Shown: positions 11,716 through 24,839 of the stretch, one piece after another
Numbering within the stretch: position 1 is the stretch's first letter
Layout: each line of letters opens with the position of its first letter
From: Cristatella mucedo
Taxonomy: Eukaryota; Bryozoa; Phylactolaemata; Cristatellidae
Length of the DNA stretch: 64,000 bases
Direction: 5' to 3'
Assembly (NCBI GenBank): GCA_009760855.2
Contig: WPIO01000083.1
Coordinates: forward strand, 186,001 to 250,000
Notes under the pieces: model-generated
What the model was told of the DNA's origin: nothing
The model's input: the letters and a program-made list of their open reading frames with translations, nothing else
Database searches by the model: none
Made by a program: the position numbers and the translations under genes

Positions 11716-13340
11716 GGCTCTGAAGGAGAGGTTTGCCACTGTTGAGCAGAGGAGCTCTAACTGCAAGGCTTTCAGCGTCATCAGAGGCCTGAGTATGATT
11801 GGTGCACCAGTGTTGCGTGCGCCTGTGTTTTCTGCTGTCGTAATTAGCGAAGTGCCTGACACTAATGTACATGTCTCATCTGTGGCCAATAGTGAAGCCG
11901 TTGAAGCAGCGCAGCGTCAGGCCACTAATGCAGATTATATTTCGTGTCGCCTGCTGCGATTGATTGGGCTTCCATATATGTGCGCGTTGAGAGTAATAAA
12001 GGAGAGCCTCATTTATCGGCCACGTTCGCCCGCTGCATCTCCGCGAGACTCCCACTAGAACAGCCGCCGCCGGAGACACCGTTATGCAACACCAGCACCA
12101 CAAAGTCTCTGCTTACGTCAATTTTCGTTTAGGTTTAGACACTTCAGCTGACTTAGTTAACAACTTGGTCAAGTAATTATCTATCCCTAGCAGGTGAGAT
12201 TGAAGCCACCACGTCGATCCCTTTATTTACAGCGAGTCTACGTAAAGCGAGCCTCGCCTGCGCATTGCATGAGTTGGCTTCACTACACTTGGAAACCGTG
12301 CTTTCAGTCCTTTGTGCTTTGAGTCCTTTGATCTCAAAACTTGAAACTCACTAGCGACTGAGATCGTAGTGTTTCCAGATTTAAAGACATTAAACAAGAA
12401 GCTACAAACTATCTCTGTTTCTCACAGCCTTAGCTTAGTCATCGTGAATTGCGAATTATCTGTTGAGTGATTTTGCAAGCTGATTTTTGTATTTTATTTA
12501 AAATAAAAATGAACTACTCCTTTTTCAGCTTCTATAAAGTGCCTCAAACTAGATTTAATTTTCGTGTGTAGGTATACAATACTTTTTATTAAAATTAAAT
12601 TTTTATTTACGACGCAGGTATGGTTAATGAATTCCGAGAGTTTATATATATGTCCCACGATTCAGCTATAGTTGTCACACATATTACGTCTCCATTCACC
12701 TCGTTCTACCGAGTAGAGACTGGTGGCGACCAAGGAGAATGACCCATAAGTTAATGCAAAGCTCTGCTGCTAGCCATATCTGTGGTGGGCGGTGCACTTA
12801 TCTCGTGCTACCACAGCTCACTAGTCTGCCTACACTGGCTACGTATTTAAACTCAGCGGAATTGATGAAATCGAAGAGCCAGACCGACCTTGACATCACC
12901 CCAAGTCTCTGTAGATAGACGCTTTTTTTCGGCGACTTTAAATGGGTAGACAGCTATTCCTGTTTATTATATGCTGGTTAAGCGAGAACCAGTGCTCACG
13001 ACTGGCAAAGCTACCAGTCCTGCGAGTCAGCGCCGTACCAATGCTCCCAGCCTGCTGAGCTGCTGACAGCAGCACCTTTGCACAGGTGATCTCACCTTTG
13101 ACAGCAGCAACGCCCATGCAAATTAATTAATTAGCATTACGCTGGCAACTCAAACGCACTGCAGCCAGAAAGAGAGCGGCATCGGAGTTGGTCGAGAGCC
13201 TAATTCAAACAGTAACCAAAAAAAAGTAATAACGGGCTTCAAATTTAGTGGTTTAAGAAAATTTCCTGTATCCCAGCCAACCCCTATTTAGGTGAAACCG
13301 GAGAAGCATGGCGAGATCAATTTCTCTTGGGGCGCTATAA
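11716..13340. other. No gene recognised
   Basis: Mostly AT-rich sequence. A stretch near 12268-12290 (gcatgagttggcttcactac) resembles one at 49490-49510 upstream of the Ty3/gypsy remnant, so a decayed LTR is possible here. Nothing coding is recognised. Confidence 0.35.
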
Positions 13341-13344
13341 AAAT

Positions 13345-13960
13345 GGATTATATGTATTTGTATTTATTCAGAAAGTAGGTGGTACGATGCGTAGCCTCGT
13401 GGGGAGTAGATCTGATACGTAGGCTGGTGCCAAAGAATGGAGGGACCTAAAAGTGAGTGACAAAAGCTTGAGCTCGGTGCTCTGCTTGACTGGGAGCCAG
13501 TGCAGGTAGGCGACACGTTGTATGATGAAGCAACAGCGACGCTCGCGACAGACATGCCTAGCTGCCGACTTTTGCACTAGCTGTAGTCTTGCACAGGCCG
13601 GTAGACCAGCAAGCAGTGAGTTACAGAAGTTAAGACGGTATATCTCAAATGCATGGACCAATTTAGATGTATTATCCCTGATTAAGCAAGCCTGATTTTC
13701 TTGCACTTTATGTAGCCGAAAGTAAGTACCATTGACTGTGGAGCTGCCGTGGTCGTCTAACGAAAGGTCCCTTTGGAACTGGATACTTTATTTTCGTGCA
13801 GACTCACCAGGAGAGAGCCAATTGTGAGGGTTAGATTTTCTTATTTCTGAATCACTTTTGGTTTGCTCATAACTAGTAAGTTAGTTTTATCATAATTCAA
13901 TTTAAGAAAGTTTGCTGCCATCCATGTGCGGATTTCATAAATACATGCAACACAATGCAG
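13345..13960 (-). mobile_element. L2-type LINE fragment, family A (internal ORF2 part)
   Basis: The minus-strand frame 13706-13368 shows S-K-L-V-H-A-F, N-F-C-N-S-L-L-A-G-L-P and YLHWLPVKQSTELKLLSLTF, that is, the family A ORF2 C-terminal region. On its 3' side it stops short of the usual tail. Upstream (13.7-13.95 kb, plus strand) remnants of the preceding ORF2 region remain, including the A-A-N-F-L-K-L-N stretch. It is inactive. Confidence 0.82.
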
Positions 13961-14039
13961 CAAGGGTGTTGATAGGTACTACAATAGGTTATTTTGCGGG
14001 ATGTGCAAGGATGGCTAAAGCTCCTGGCAATATCAATAG

Positions 14040-14069
14040 TTAATATTTAATATGTATTGTAATATTGTA

Positions 14070-14100
<31 letters not shown>

Positions 14101-14140
14101 TATATATTATATAGTAATATATTATATAATACATTTAAGA
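14040..14140. repeat. (TA)n microsatellite
   Basis: AT-rich stretch with a (TA) run of about 14 units near 14068-14096 and interrupted TA beyond it. Confidence 0.9.
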
Positions 14141-15100
14141 AGTTCAATGGTGGCAGCAAGTCACAGGTTTTACAGACCACAAGGGATGACTTTTAAGCTA
14201 CAATGTAACCACATATGTTTGATCCCTGAGCATGTCGCAACATTTACACCGATCGACGTATGCCCCAATGATGCGTGCATTCATTGACCGATCAGTTTTT
14301 GACCAGAGGTTCCAGCATTTAGTTATGCTCCGAATATGCATACTCGACTGGCAAATTAAACGATCTCCAGCCGACTGCGAAAGTGTGAAGTTTTCCCCAT
14401 TGCTCTATACCGTCAGCATACAAACGTAGCAAATTGCAAGCGATCGATCTATTTTTTCAAGAAGAACGTGGCATTATACAGAAAATTAGCTTGCTTGTAA
14501 ACCTTGTAATACGCCTTATGTCGTTAGTGCACAGCTGATTGATTCCGCCTACTGAGCTATGACTTACATAAGCTTTTGCTTGCCATTGTCGCGACTATCC
14601 GATGGTCCTCAGTGCCAAACGCGACCGCAAGACTGAAGCATGCCAGCGCTATCACTTTACTCCAGTCGCTGCGGGCCGGGATGTCCCTGCTTAGTGGAGT
14701 GATGTGCTCAGAAGCAAACCTAGCAAATCGTTAAGAAAGTGTTTATATGAGCGAATAGAACAGCGCCTCAAAAATCAAAAGTCTTTGGTAGAAATGGTTG
14801 AAGAGAGATACAAAGTTAATTTAATTAGAAGCAACATTATTTCTGAGAGGGAGAATGTTCTCAAAGGGCCGGTGTCTTGAGCACTGCTAGAAATACCCCA
14901 ATTGTCAAATGACTAATTAGAAAAACACGTTTTATAGATTATGTGTGCCGAGTCAAGATAGTCCGCACGGGATTGCTACTGGGGAACGGAAAGAAGTCTC
15001 GGTAGCTTAATTAGAAGAGCAGCCCGGAACGGTAACTACTAACCCGTCTGAACTTGAGCTGTACACCCAGCATTTTGGCGTTATGCACGGCAGCGGCAGT
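14141..15100. other. No gene recognised
   Basis: Ordinary composition; the only open frame (14232-14429, plus) resembles nothing known. Confidence 0.4.
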
Positions 15101-15141
15101 TTTGTACGTTGCTGAGAAATAAGTAAGATGTTTTCTTAAGT

Positions 15142-15184
<43 letters not shown>

Positions 15185-15390
15185 TGTGTGTGTGTTTATA
15201 TATATATATATATATATTTGTACGTTGCTGAGAAATAAGTAAGATGTTTTCTTAAGTGCGCATATATATATATATATATATATGTGTTCATATATATATA
15301 TATATATATGTGTGTAAGTGTACGTTGCTGAGAAATAAGATGTTTTCTTAAGTGCGCATGTATATATACATATATATATATATACAACGG
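15100..15390. repeat. Tandem repeat of ~100-114 bp, three copies, with TA tracts
   Basis: The segment tgtacgttgctgagaaataa...gttttcttaagtgcgcatat occurs at about 15103, 15218 and 15318, each followed by a variable (TA)n/(TG)n stretch. The unit length differs because the TA part varies. Confidence 0.9.
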
Positions 15391-15696
15391 CCTATATCTG
15401 TGGAGAAAATCACCGAAAAGTCTAACTTCACTTTAGAAGAAGAGCTTGGAGATCACATTCCTAGCCGGTGCTAGCATTCATTGACTGAGGTAAATCTAGC
15501 AGTTTTTATTAATATCTTTTCGTGAATAAGATATTTTCAGTTTTTTTAGTCATGAAACCTCAACCTAACTTTAATGAAGCTCTGATGAAAATCAATTTCA
15601 ATTATAAGAATGCATTTTGCCTTTCGCATTGATGTTCTCGCGTTCTCTCTTCTTATTGGTCAGCGGTGGCATATCCAAATTATATAGGTTGTTATA

Positions 15697-15835
<139 letters not shown>

Positions 15836-15839
15836 ACTT

Positions 15840-16485
15840 ATTTATATTTAATCTTGTATCTGCGATTGACCTGATTTCCTATGCATGCTAGAATTTTACT
15901 TGCCTGATCTAGATGTGATGCCACAAGCAGGTCTAGCAACAATTTTTAGGCCTGATCTTGAATATATGGAACAGACAAAAATACAGAAAACAAATATGAA
16001 TATTTTTCTACGTGACTTTCAATAAATGCTGTAAAAGCGCCAACTTGTTATCCAATTTTGCATCTGTATAGACCATGAATCATTCTCATTTCGATCACCC
16101 GCACAGGACGTGAAACTAAGGGCAGTGCTTTCGATAGCTGGTGAATAATGTCAGACTCAAAACCCAGCCTTCGGGACAGCTTTTTTTATCGACCTTCCTC
16201 ATAAAAAGTCCGCGCTTCCCCGTGGTTCTCACTAATTCGGACCACCACAGGAGCAGCGAATCATCAAGGCGATGTTTGAATCTGGGCTTAAATAGTGTGT
16301 AGGCGATGCATAAATTAATTTTTCCTGGATTTTTCTTTATAAAATCATAAATTAAGGTTTAATCTTAATTTCAGTCAAGAAATAATTTTCCATGCACTTT
16401 ACGTGTTTTTATACTTTAATTTTCGCATATATTCCACGGGAGATCATTCATTTCAATATCAGTTCTCACTCATGAGCGCTACTGT
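15840..16485. other. No gene recognised
   Basis: AT-rich, no coding similarity and no repeat I can name. Confidence 0.4.
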
Positions 16486-16489
16486 AGAT

Positions 16490-16800
16490 CTATATAAAAA
16501 TAATGCTAATATATTTGATATAGCACCCTCGGAGAACTCAATCTCTTTATAGGCACTTTAAATTTGCGTCAAAGGAAGCACGATCGAATGGTTAGTGGTA
16601 GCATGGTCAATGACAACAGCATAACTTGGTTAGGGGTGACATTCACAGCGTCAGCATACAAATATGGTTAGTGGCAGCACACAAAGTGTCAGCACGTGTA
16701 AGCACGTAAAAGACGAATCATGTGGACCCACTAAATGCTGCAATAAATAGACGCGTTTTTAGTTTCCTTTTAGTTTCGGTCAAGTCAGGGGATAATGAGG
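16490..16800 (-). mobile_element. Family A LINE, 3' UTR and tail
   Basis: The plus strand reads the reverse complement of the LINE tail (gatatagcaccctcggagaa...ctctttataggcac), then the UTR with gttaggggtgacatt and gtcagcat repeats, up to cggtcaagtcaggggat. It is 5'-truncated before any strong ORF2 motif and runs into a TATC/TC/TA microsatellite (16815-16870). Confidence 0.82.
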
Positions 16801-16833
16801 TATATGCATATAAATATACTCTGTATCTATCTA

Positions 16834-16868
<35 letters not shown>

Positions 16869-17074
16869 TATCTAAATATATACGGTTTATGTATGCATAT
16901 ATACGCATTCTCTCTATCTTACATGATAGTGAACGTCAGGGAAAGAGTAAAACAATTTTGAGAAATATACACAAGTGGATGGATAGCTGTAAATATGTTT
17001 AAACAGATCGACAGACATAGATAAAAAAATGTTTGCTATTCATGACCCTGATCGTGGGTTCGGGTCACGAAGTA

Positions 17075-17640
17075 AATTAATTTATATAATTATAATTATA
17101 TTAATAATTATGATTATACATTTGCATAGCGGCCTCGGAGAATTTAATTTTTTTCTAGGCACGTAACATATACTATTAAAGAAGCATTATCAAATGGTAA
17201 GTGGTAAAAAGTACAGTGTCAACGTGCAAATATTGTCATTGGTAACAAGCATAGAGTTGCACGCATACGCACGCAAAGAACAAATGACAAGGAATCGGCG
17301 AATTCTTTGAGAAACATGAGCGTTTTAGCCTCTTTTTAAATGCCGTCAAGCTAGGTGATGTCTTTGTAAGCGCGAGTGAAAGCTATAAAAAGCTTCTCTG
17401 CTGTCGTTCTATTAATGGCGCTGTAAAGTAGTAGTGTTAGTAGCTCTTACTAGACATTGATAAGTGGATCTTGAGAGAAGGAACGAGTTCTATGTGCGAG
17501 GATAAAAAGTAACCAGTTAAATCTCACGTATCTCTTGCGGTGTAGCTTTCAAGCTCCAGCGCTTCAGTGTTGATGGTCGGTGAACTGACCTATTGGCCTA
17601 ATTTGGTTAGTACCTATAGATATATAGTTAATACCTTAGA
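17075..17640 (-). mobile_element. Old family A LINE remnant
   Basis: Begins with a TTA/ATT-rich run, then a decayed tail (gcggcctcggagaattt...ttctaggcac) and UTR words shared with the better copies (ggtaagtggta, ctttttaaatgccgtcaagc). It continues to about 17.6 kb with decreasing similarity. Much older than the copies at 30.5 and 56.3 kb. Confidence 0.6.
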
Positions 17641-18570
17641 AGATTTAGATTAGAGCAAGAAGCCGTCTACACTCGAAGAAGTTAACTTGAATCAAGAACT
17701 CGATCAAGTTTCTGTGATTTTTAACTATGCATGCGAATTTCTCAATTTGACAGGTATATGCGAAGAACCTTGGATTTATTTTCTTCCTAAAAACTCCTTG
17801 CCTACGTCTAAGCGCTGTATCAATACTTTTAAGTTTCAACCCGTCAAGCATGACGAGAAAAATATGGAAAAAAGTGCTTCACTCTCGGTCTCTCCGGCAA
17901 GTTGCTGCTGGCACGACTGATGAATCGCTTCCAACTCGCGGATTTGACTTTGGCTTCAGCTTCTTCAGACATCCCGACAAAAGCGCGAAATCCAAAAGGG
18001 CACTAACAAAAGAGCAGAATAATAGCGACCCTAACATATACGCGCACGACGAAAGCGCGCAACTACAATAACAATTTCTTCAAGTGTATGATGTAATTGG
18101 TTTGTTGCCTTCCAAATCAGTTACTTTTATATTAAAATAAAAATATTGCATTTTACGGCTGGTGTAGAACTAGGAATATTACTTTCAGCTTCGCCATGCG
18201 TTAATAATGCAAACTGAATACGGCAGATATCATGTCAGATTTTGAGAAAGCAAAATAGAATGCATGTTCAGCCATATTTCTTGAAGCACAGCTTGTTTTA
18301 TGCTTGTTTGATCTCACACAGAGTCTGTGGAGCAAGGTTCAAGATTGCATCTTGAAACATAATACCGCAACAACGAAAATCTGCTAATGCACGTCAAATT
18401 TCTTTTAGCTCTGAGCTTCGTTCCTGTAGCGGATGTTCCTGCTGCGTCAGAAGAATTTTTCGATGACTGCCTTTCTCTAATTGCACCATTGATCAGCTAC
18501 TAGGAAGATGTATATATTTTCAGACAGCTAAGAGGTCAATGTGCAAATCCAAGGTGTAACTAGCAAGAGT
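17641..18570. other. No gene recognised
   Basis: Two overlapping plus-strand open frames (17687-17920, 17850-18071) and one minus-strand frame have no known relatives and no splice context I can support. Confidence 0.4.
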
Positions 18571-18574
18571 CTCA

Positions 18575-19935
18575 CAAATAACTACGATACAGCTGCCATT
18601 TCCACAATAAATCTCAGAACACCGCGGTTTTAATTCAAAATTATACAAAATGGCGTTACTAGTTTACCAACAAAACTTTAATGCAATTGCGCTTGCGCGT
18701 TCTCGTGCTATGTCCTCAAATGGCCCGGACAACTAGCCCATTTGTACATTTGAACGGCGACGCAACTGCCATCTCCCCAATAAAGCATGCCGCAACTGCG
18801 GTTTTGATCAAGTTTGCACAAAACCGTTTTTTTGGGTTTACTAACTAACCAAATTTTACGGCATACAGCCTGGGGTTTTCCATGCTATGGTTTTCAATGG
18901 CCCGGACCAGTCATCCTCCCTACATATTCCAACAGCGATACAGCTTCCATTTCGATAATGGGCGATGTAAATCTATGATTTTGCTGCTACATTCTAGCTA
19001 CAAATGTCTCTAGTTTACCCAAATAGTTGCATGGCATAAGGCGGGCGCGTACTAGTGCTATGGCTTTGATTGACCCAGGCCGTTACAGGCCATAGCAATA
19101 TAACGCGTTAGCGAAATCGCACAAAATGTCACGTGGGAGTCCGGAGCATTGCTTTCCGTAATAAGCAATCAAACTACAACTTGAATTTGCATACTACTGG
19201 AATAGTAGCAGTAACGAAGTTTAAAAATGCAGAATGGGTGAGACCATTGTAGGCCATTGCCATAGAACTGGCATGGGCTGTATCATGAAATTTGGTTGGT
19301 TAACTCATAACACTGTTTGCTATAACATGAAATCAAACCGCAATTGCTCGTAGCATATAGTGGAAATGGCGGATGTATCGCAGATTGATTACGTACGGAG
19401 GGTGGCTATTCCCGGCCCATTGTAGGCAATGGCATGAGAACACCCATGCGCTATGCCGTAAGATTTTGTTGATTAACCCGGAGCAGTGTTTCCCATAATG
19501 AGAAATCAAAATCGAAGTTGCACCAAGCTTATTATGGAAATGGCAGTTTTATCGCAGTTCAAAACTTCTTGGCAGCCCGGACCATTGCATTAAAACGCGG
19601 ATGCGCAATTGCACAAAATTTTGAGGGCGAACCCGCACCATTAGTTTCTTTAATGTGGAATTAAAACCACAATATCGCTACGCCTATCGTGGAAACGGCA
19701 GCTGTATCACCGTTCGAATCTGAAAATAGACTGGCTGACCCAGGCCATTTGAGGCCATAGCACGAGAACCACGCAAGCGCAATTGCATGAACTTTGATTG
19801 ATAAACCCGTAACACCACTGTGTGCACTTTTAAATCAAACCGCATTGTTTTGACTATTATTGTGAAAATGGTAGCTGTATCGCAGTGTTCTGCAGCTATT
19901 CGTGGAATCCGAATTTTTGGTGCTCGAAACATCAA
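18575..19935. repeat. Degenerate ~155-178-bp satellite-like array, units in both orientations
   Basis: The marker block cgatacagctgccatt recurs at about 18585, 18758 and 18936 on the plus strand. Its reverse complement form (gtggaaatggcagctgtatcg) recurs, ending near 19380, 19554, 19709 and 19883. Other unit words (ggcccggac, gcaattgc, aggccatagcac-gagaa) also flip direction around 19070-19090, where tggctttgattgacccaggcc lies close to an inverted partner. Units are strongly diverged, so the array is old. Confidence 0.75.
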
Positions 19936-21428
19936 CATCCTACATCAGAACGGTCCTTTTTAAAGATTAGCTTTAATGAATCACATATAAGTTAAGCGTC
20001 TAATTAAAAAGTATGCTAACATTATGATGCTATATTAACTATTTCTATAACCCTAAGCGATATCAAAATACATTTAAAAGCTGGCATAAGCCAAAATACT
20101 ATGCGAGTTGTGCTATGAGCATATTTTTTCTAATAAAATAATTTAATCGTGAATATCTATTTAACCAGAACTTCTTTAAGTTATTTTTAACGCGCTTTTG
20201 TCAGCGTGCTTTTGTCCCGAGCGCTTTTGTTTAGTCACAGCATTTTCTTTCTCTCTCTGGCCAACTTTTGCTCTCAAGAGCGGCTCTTTCTTTCAGCTTC
20301 TGCAGCACGCCGTTCAGCAGCTTTGACTGGAGTTTCTCTTGCACCTTGTTTCAGGCGAGAGCGCCTTCTCCTGTTCAATTAGGAAAAATGATGATAATCG
20401 AATTTTCGGCAGACACTAAAAAATATTTGCGAAGCATTTAAATGTTTTTAACATAACTGTGCTGCGGAATTATATTACAATCAATCTAGATCAGACTTTA
20501 TTCTGAAATTTAAAACGGTTGACCACGGTATTAAGAAAATGCCGAGCTATATTCTAGTATGATTCGTCGGGAATTTAAACGCAGCTACCGAGGGCGGTAT
20601 TCATACCGTAGTCGTAAAATAAAAAAAACTTCTCTATTTTCATCCTTTCATTTTAGCTTTTAGATCCATTACAAGTATGTGTTATGTTGAGTCCTTTGTT
20701 GCTTGGTTTTTTCTCACCAAATGCTGGCGGGAATGACGGGAATGTGTCCGCTTTCTCAGGTAAAATGAGCTCAGTTCAAACGTATCACCATCGTAGTATA
20801 CAAATTGATGTTTTATAGGTATAGTGGCCATCGTATATACCTTTGAGACACAAGAAATTAGTAAACAGCACGTGCTAACCAGGAGCGAGAATCATGTTGC
20901 AACATACATAGGTGTGGCAGCCGCTGACAGTGCTTCTCCAGATGCTGCGACGGACAACGCTTTTCTAGATGCTGGGACGTGTCGCCACGTCTGCCGTTGA
21001 ATTGACTTTGCACACGGTTGCCTTCGCACTCTTGCGCCTTATTCCGATACAGTTATGCAGATTTTCCAACAGACCTATTCAATGAATATTTCTCCGGATT
21101 TTCCGCGAGGCTGACTGCTCGCATCCAGCAGCACCACCACTTTTCGGTCTTTGGGACCTTAGGGACCAACCGCACTATACGAGGAAGCGTGGCAGATTGC
21201 AATCTTCAAGCGACAGTCCTTGGCGCTTTTCAGGGTTGCACTGCAACTGAATCGCCACTTCCGCTTGTGCTCTGCAGAATGTTTGTCCTTGAAACATGCA
21301 GCATTTACAAGTCGTTGATAGCTATAGCCTCCACGTGAGGCCTCGGGGGCAGTTGGTCCACACAAGAAAAGGGGTACAGAGCTGAACGGGATTCAATTTC
21401 CCAATTAGCAACGTATAGGTAGAAGCGC
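19936..21428. other. No gene recognised
   Basis: AT-rich, then ordinary composition. The plus-strand frame at 21018-21338 resembles nothing known. Confidence 0.4.
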
Positions 21429-21697
21429 GAAAACAGAATAGATATTTTCTTTGTATCTTCAAAAACAGAATAGATACTTTTTGTGTATCTTTGAAAACAG
21501 GATAAATATTTTCTTTGCATCTTTGAAAACAGAATAGATATTTTCTTTGTATCTTCTAAAACAGGATAGATATTTTCTTTGTATCTTCGAAAACAGGATA
21601 GATATTTTATTTGCATCTTCGAAAAAAGAATAGATATTTTCTTTGCATCTTCGAAAACAGAATAGATATTTCCTTCGTATCTTCGAAAACAGAAATC
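21429..21697. repeat. 32-bp minisatellite, about 8 units
   Basis: The unit gaaaacagaatagatatttt plus ctttgtatcttc is repeated head to tail with small changes. A 153-codon minus-strand open frame (21766-21305) that spans it encodes alternating EDTKKISILFS / RYKENIYPV blocks. Since 32 bp is not a multiple of 3, the protein repeat is 32 residues per three units, and it is best read as a by-product. Confidence 0.92.
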
Positions 21698-21699
21698 TT

Positions 21700-24600
21700 C
21701 ACGACCAAAAAGCGCACGTCTTTGACAATCGTCTTCACACGGACTATCACCGAGGTTTTGCAGCAAACAAGGACGGATTCACTGCTCATAGACCGAGCTC
21801 AAGACGAGGAGAAGTGGACCAGTGGATTCCAAGTGGAGCGGAAGCTCGGGTGCCTAACCTTGACCTTGGACCATCTCTGTCCCGACTTCCATCCGTGCTC
21901 CAATAAACATGAAAGAAAAAGCAATCGCGACTATAAGCTACAGAGCTTAAAAGACCTACGCTTTTCAAGCGGTCGCTTTTCTACAATAAGATAGGGCTCG
22001 GCCATATCTATTCGGGCCGACAGCCACAACCGCAGCAGCTCGGGCCAGAAAATTACTCTCAGTGCTCCCAGCAAGAGCATTTCAGTGAAAATCACCGCTA
22101 ATCCATCCTGGCGTGGCCACATTTTTAGGTGACTCGTGCAGATCTCAAACCCCGCCGGTGGTATAAATGTCCGGCTTTGGCAGATATTTAAAGTCTCAGA
22201 GGTAACTACTGGAAAGGTGCAATAAGTAATACTAAAAATGACTCGCCGGGTGGGCCCGCGTCTCAGTCAGCCAACACCAAGTTTAAGCGCAGCACTGCCT
22301 GGCTACATTCCTACTCTCTTAGCAATGAGCGTATCGAGATTAATCGTAACTGCTCATATACAAGATCGGTGCGTCTTCTGCAGTTGCTGAAGATGTTCCT
22401 AGCGTTACGTTCTACGTCCTCTGCCGAAATGACAGAAATTAGTTGGCTTAATCATTCATTGGCGTCATAATTTGTATTAAACATCCTAGGTATTCGTTCT
22501 AGTTATTTTAGCTTCCTCGTGACCCGGCGTTTCGTATGCCGCATGAAGCACTGTAAAAAGAGCATTGTTTAAAGTCTTGCACCAGAAAGTCCAATCGAAG
22601 CGATACTTCCTAGGAATCTTCCATGACTTTGCTCACTAATACGCCTGCGCCTTCAGAAGTGAGTCAGGTAGTAATACTCATAGGGGAGAATCGTAATCTC
22701 AACTGATGGGGCATAACTCCCAACCCCTTGGACTTTCCCCCTAAACTTGACCCTGCTGACGCTGGATATCAGTTTATATTGATTCAACAAATTTAATGGC
22801 TATGAATTGAAGGGGTACCATAGTTTCGTAGCTAACAAGCAAAACTGGAAGTTACCAAGCGCAGCAATAAAAATTTAAACATGACATTTCATGAAATTGT
22901 GGCAGCTTTCCGACACATCCGCAAAGCTGGTACAAGCAGCTGTGCACCGGAAGCGCCAGGCGTCACTCCCGGCATAGTGCAGGGAGCGCCATCTGCTGGA
23001 ATGCTATGGCCACCCTTAGAAAAGTAGTTTTATTAAGTTCAAAATTGTTTAAAGTTTGTAAGTTCTTGCGTTTCGATAGTGCAAAATCAAGTATGAGAGT
23101 GCATGTTGCAGCTACAGATTCAAATTAGAAAATGATCTTCCCCTTACCACTCCCTGTTTTGGAAACTCATTTTTACTGTACCATCGACTTATCACTATAA
23201 ATACGTCACAAAGAACTCAGTTTAGATGTTACGTCAGGGATGGACAAATGGACTAGCTAGAAGGACTAGCGTTATTCAGCTAATTCTGTGTTTCCAGGCT
23301 GAGCTTTTCGTCAAGATGTTTGACTGCATCCATAAGGAAACTCGTACGAGTTACATGCGGCCAGCCTTATTCTTAGTCGACAATTCTTGGTCAGAGGAAC
23401 ATTTCTGATGGAATGTCACTGTTCTGGTTCTGGCTGAAATCTAACTACGCGTGCCTGCATCCATCCATTTGATAATATCGATAGCTTGGTGATGGCAGGT
23501 AATTACTTCAATCAATTCCCAAAGAAAAAGAAAAAAGATTTGAGGTCTCCTAATGTAGGTTAGGTTATACATTCAGAGAATCTTTTTGCGTAGGAGTGAA
23601 CAGAAAGCGACACCAACGGAAAAATATAGGAGAAGTGACTTTTTTAAATGACAATTGAATTAAAAGTCCAGTAAATATGCAGGGTATTTATCCCGGTATT
23701 CATTTCTTCTCTTTGCATTCGGAAGATATCAAGCCAATGTCTAACGCCAGCTGCAGCTTGATAGCATATTTATAAAATACAAAAAAATTGCCTGACGCCA
23801 CTTTAAGGCTATAGAACTTTGGAGAACCATTGCAGCTAGATCTTTGCGTCCATCAATAAGAGCAGGCATGCAAGTGAAGCTTCGTGCCCTCATGCTAATT
23901 GGCTGGTTCCAGAGGAAGTAGCAGTAGCCTGTGAGCGCCGGCTACTGCTATGCTTCCTCAGTGAAGCCATTTTTATCTAGTGACTGAACCTTTGTGGAGT
24001 TCCTAATTTGATAGGCATCTTACAGTCTATTTGGAGTCATAACCATGACCCCAATGTTGGCTCGTGATCCGTAGTTCAACCGCAAATAATTATGCCCGGT
24101 AATTATTTGTGTACGGGCATTCGAGTTGTGTTGCAGTACGCATGTTCGTACATTTGATGTTACGTGATGTACTCCAGCTCACCCGTCAAGAATGACTTAC
24201 GGAGACTTCGACTCCTGTCTTTATTGTCTAGTGGGAGTAAAAAGGAAACGGTGTTTCCATTTACCAAATGCTATGTATCATTCCGCGAAAAAAAGAACAA
24301 ATAGGTTACATGAAGCTAAATGATCCCCAAAACAACTAATTGCTGTTGTATAGTAAACCCTCCTGATACACAACGCAGCTGAAAGGCGAACTACCAAGAG
24401 TTGGTGAGATTATCCCGTAAATGACAAAGGAAATATATAAGTGGAGAGACAATAGAGGCTTCATAGTTAAATTCCTGGTAGGTGCAACGATGAAAGATAA
24501 GAAGTGCTTGTAATTTTCAAGTAATTTAATAAAATTATATGGTCAGAATTCATATTGTGAAAAAAAATGATATTTTATAAAATATTTTCCATTGATAATT

Positions 24601-24835
24601 TTAGAACACTTGTCCTTGTTGTGGTGTCCAGTTGATAACGGTAGGCAAGAACCATTTTAAAAATCTTTTCTTTTAGTTACCCTCCACTGAAACTGCTCTC
24701 TTTCGTGAAATCAATGGCATCCTATGCAGCAACAATGATTGTAATGTCAAGCAGTGGCCTGGCCCTGCTGAATCGATCAGCTGAATTCGACACTTCTGAT
24801 AGCGATATCATACTTCAATGATTGAGAGCAACGAT
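21700..24835. other. No gene recognised over ~3.1 kb
   Basis: No conserved frame, RNA gene or recognisable transposon. Short open frames (21611-21994, 23226-23408) have no known relatives. Confidence 0.45.
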
Positions 24836-24839
24836 CGTA

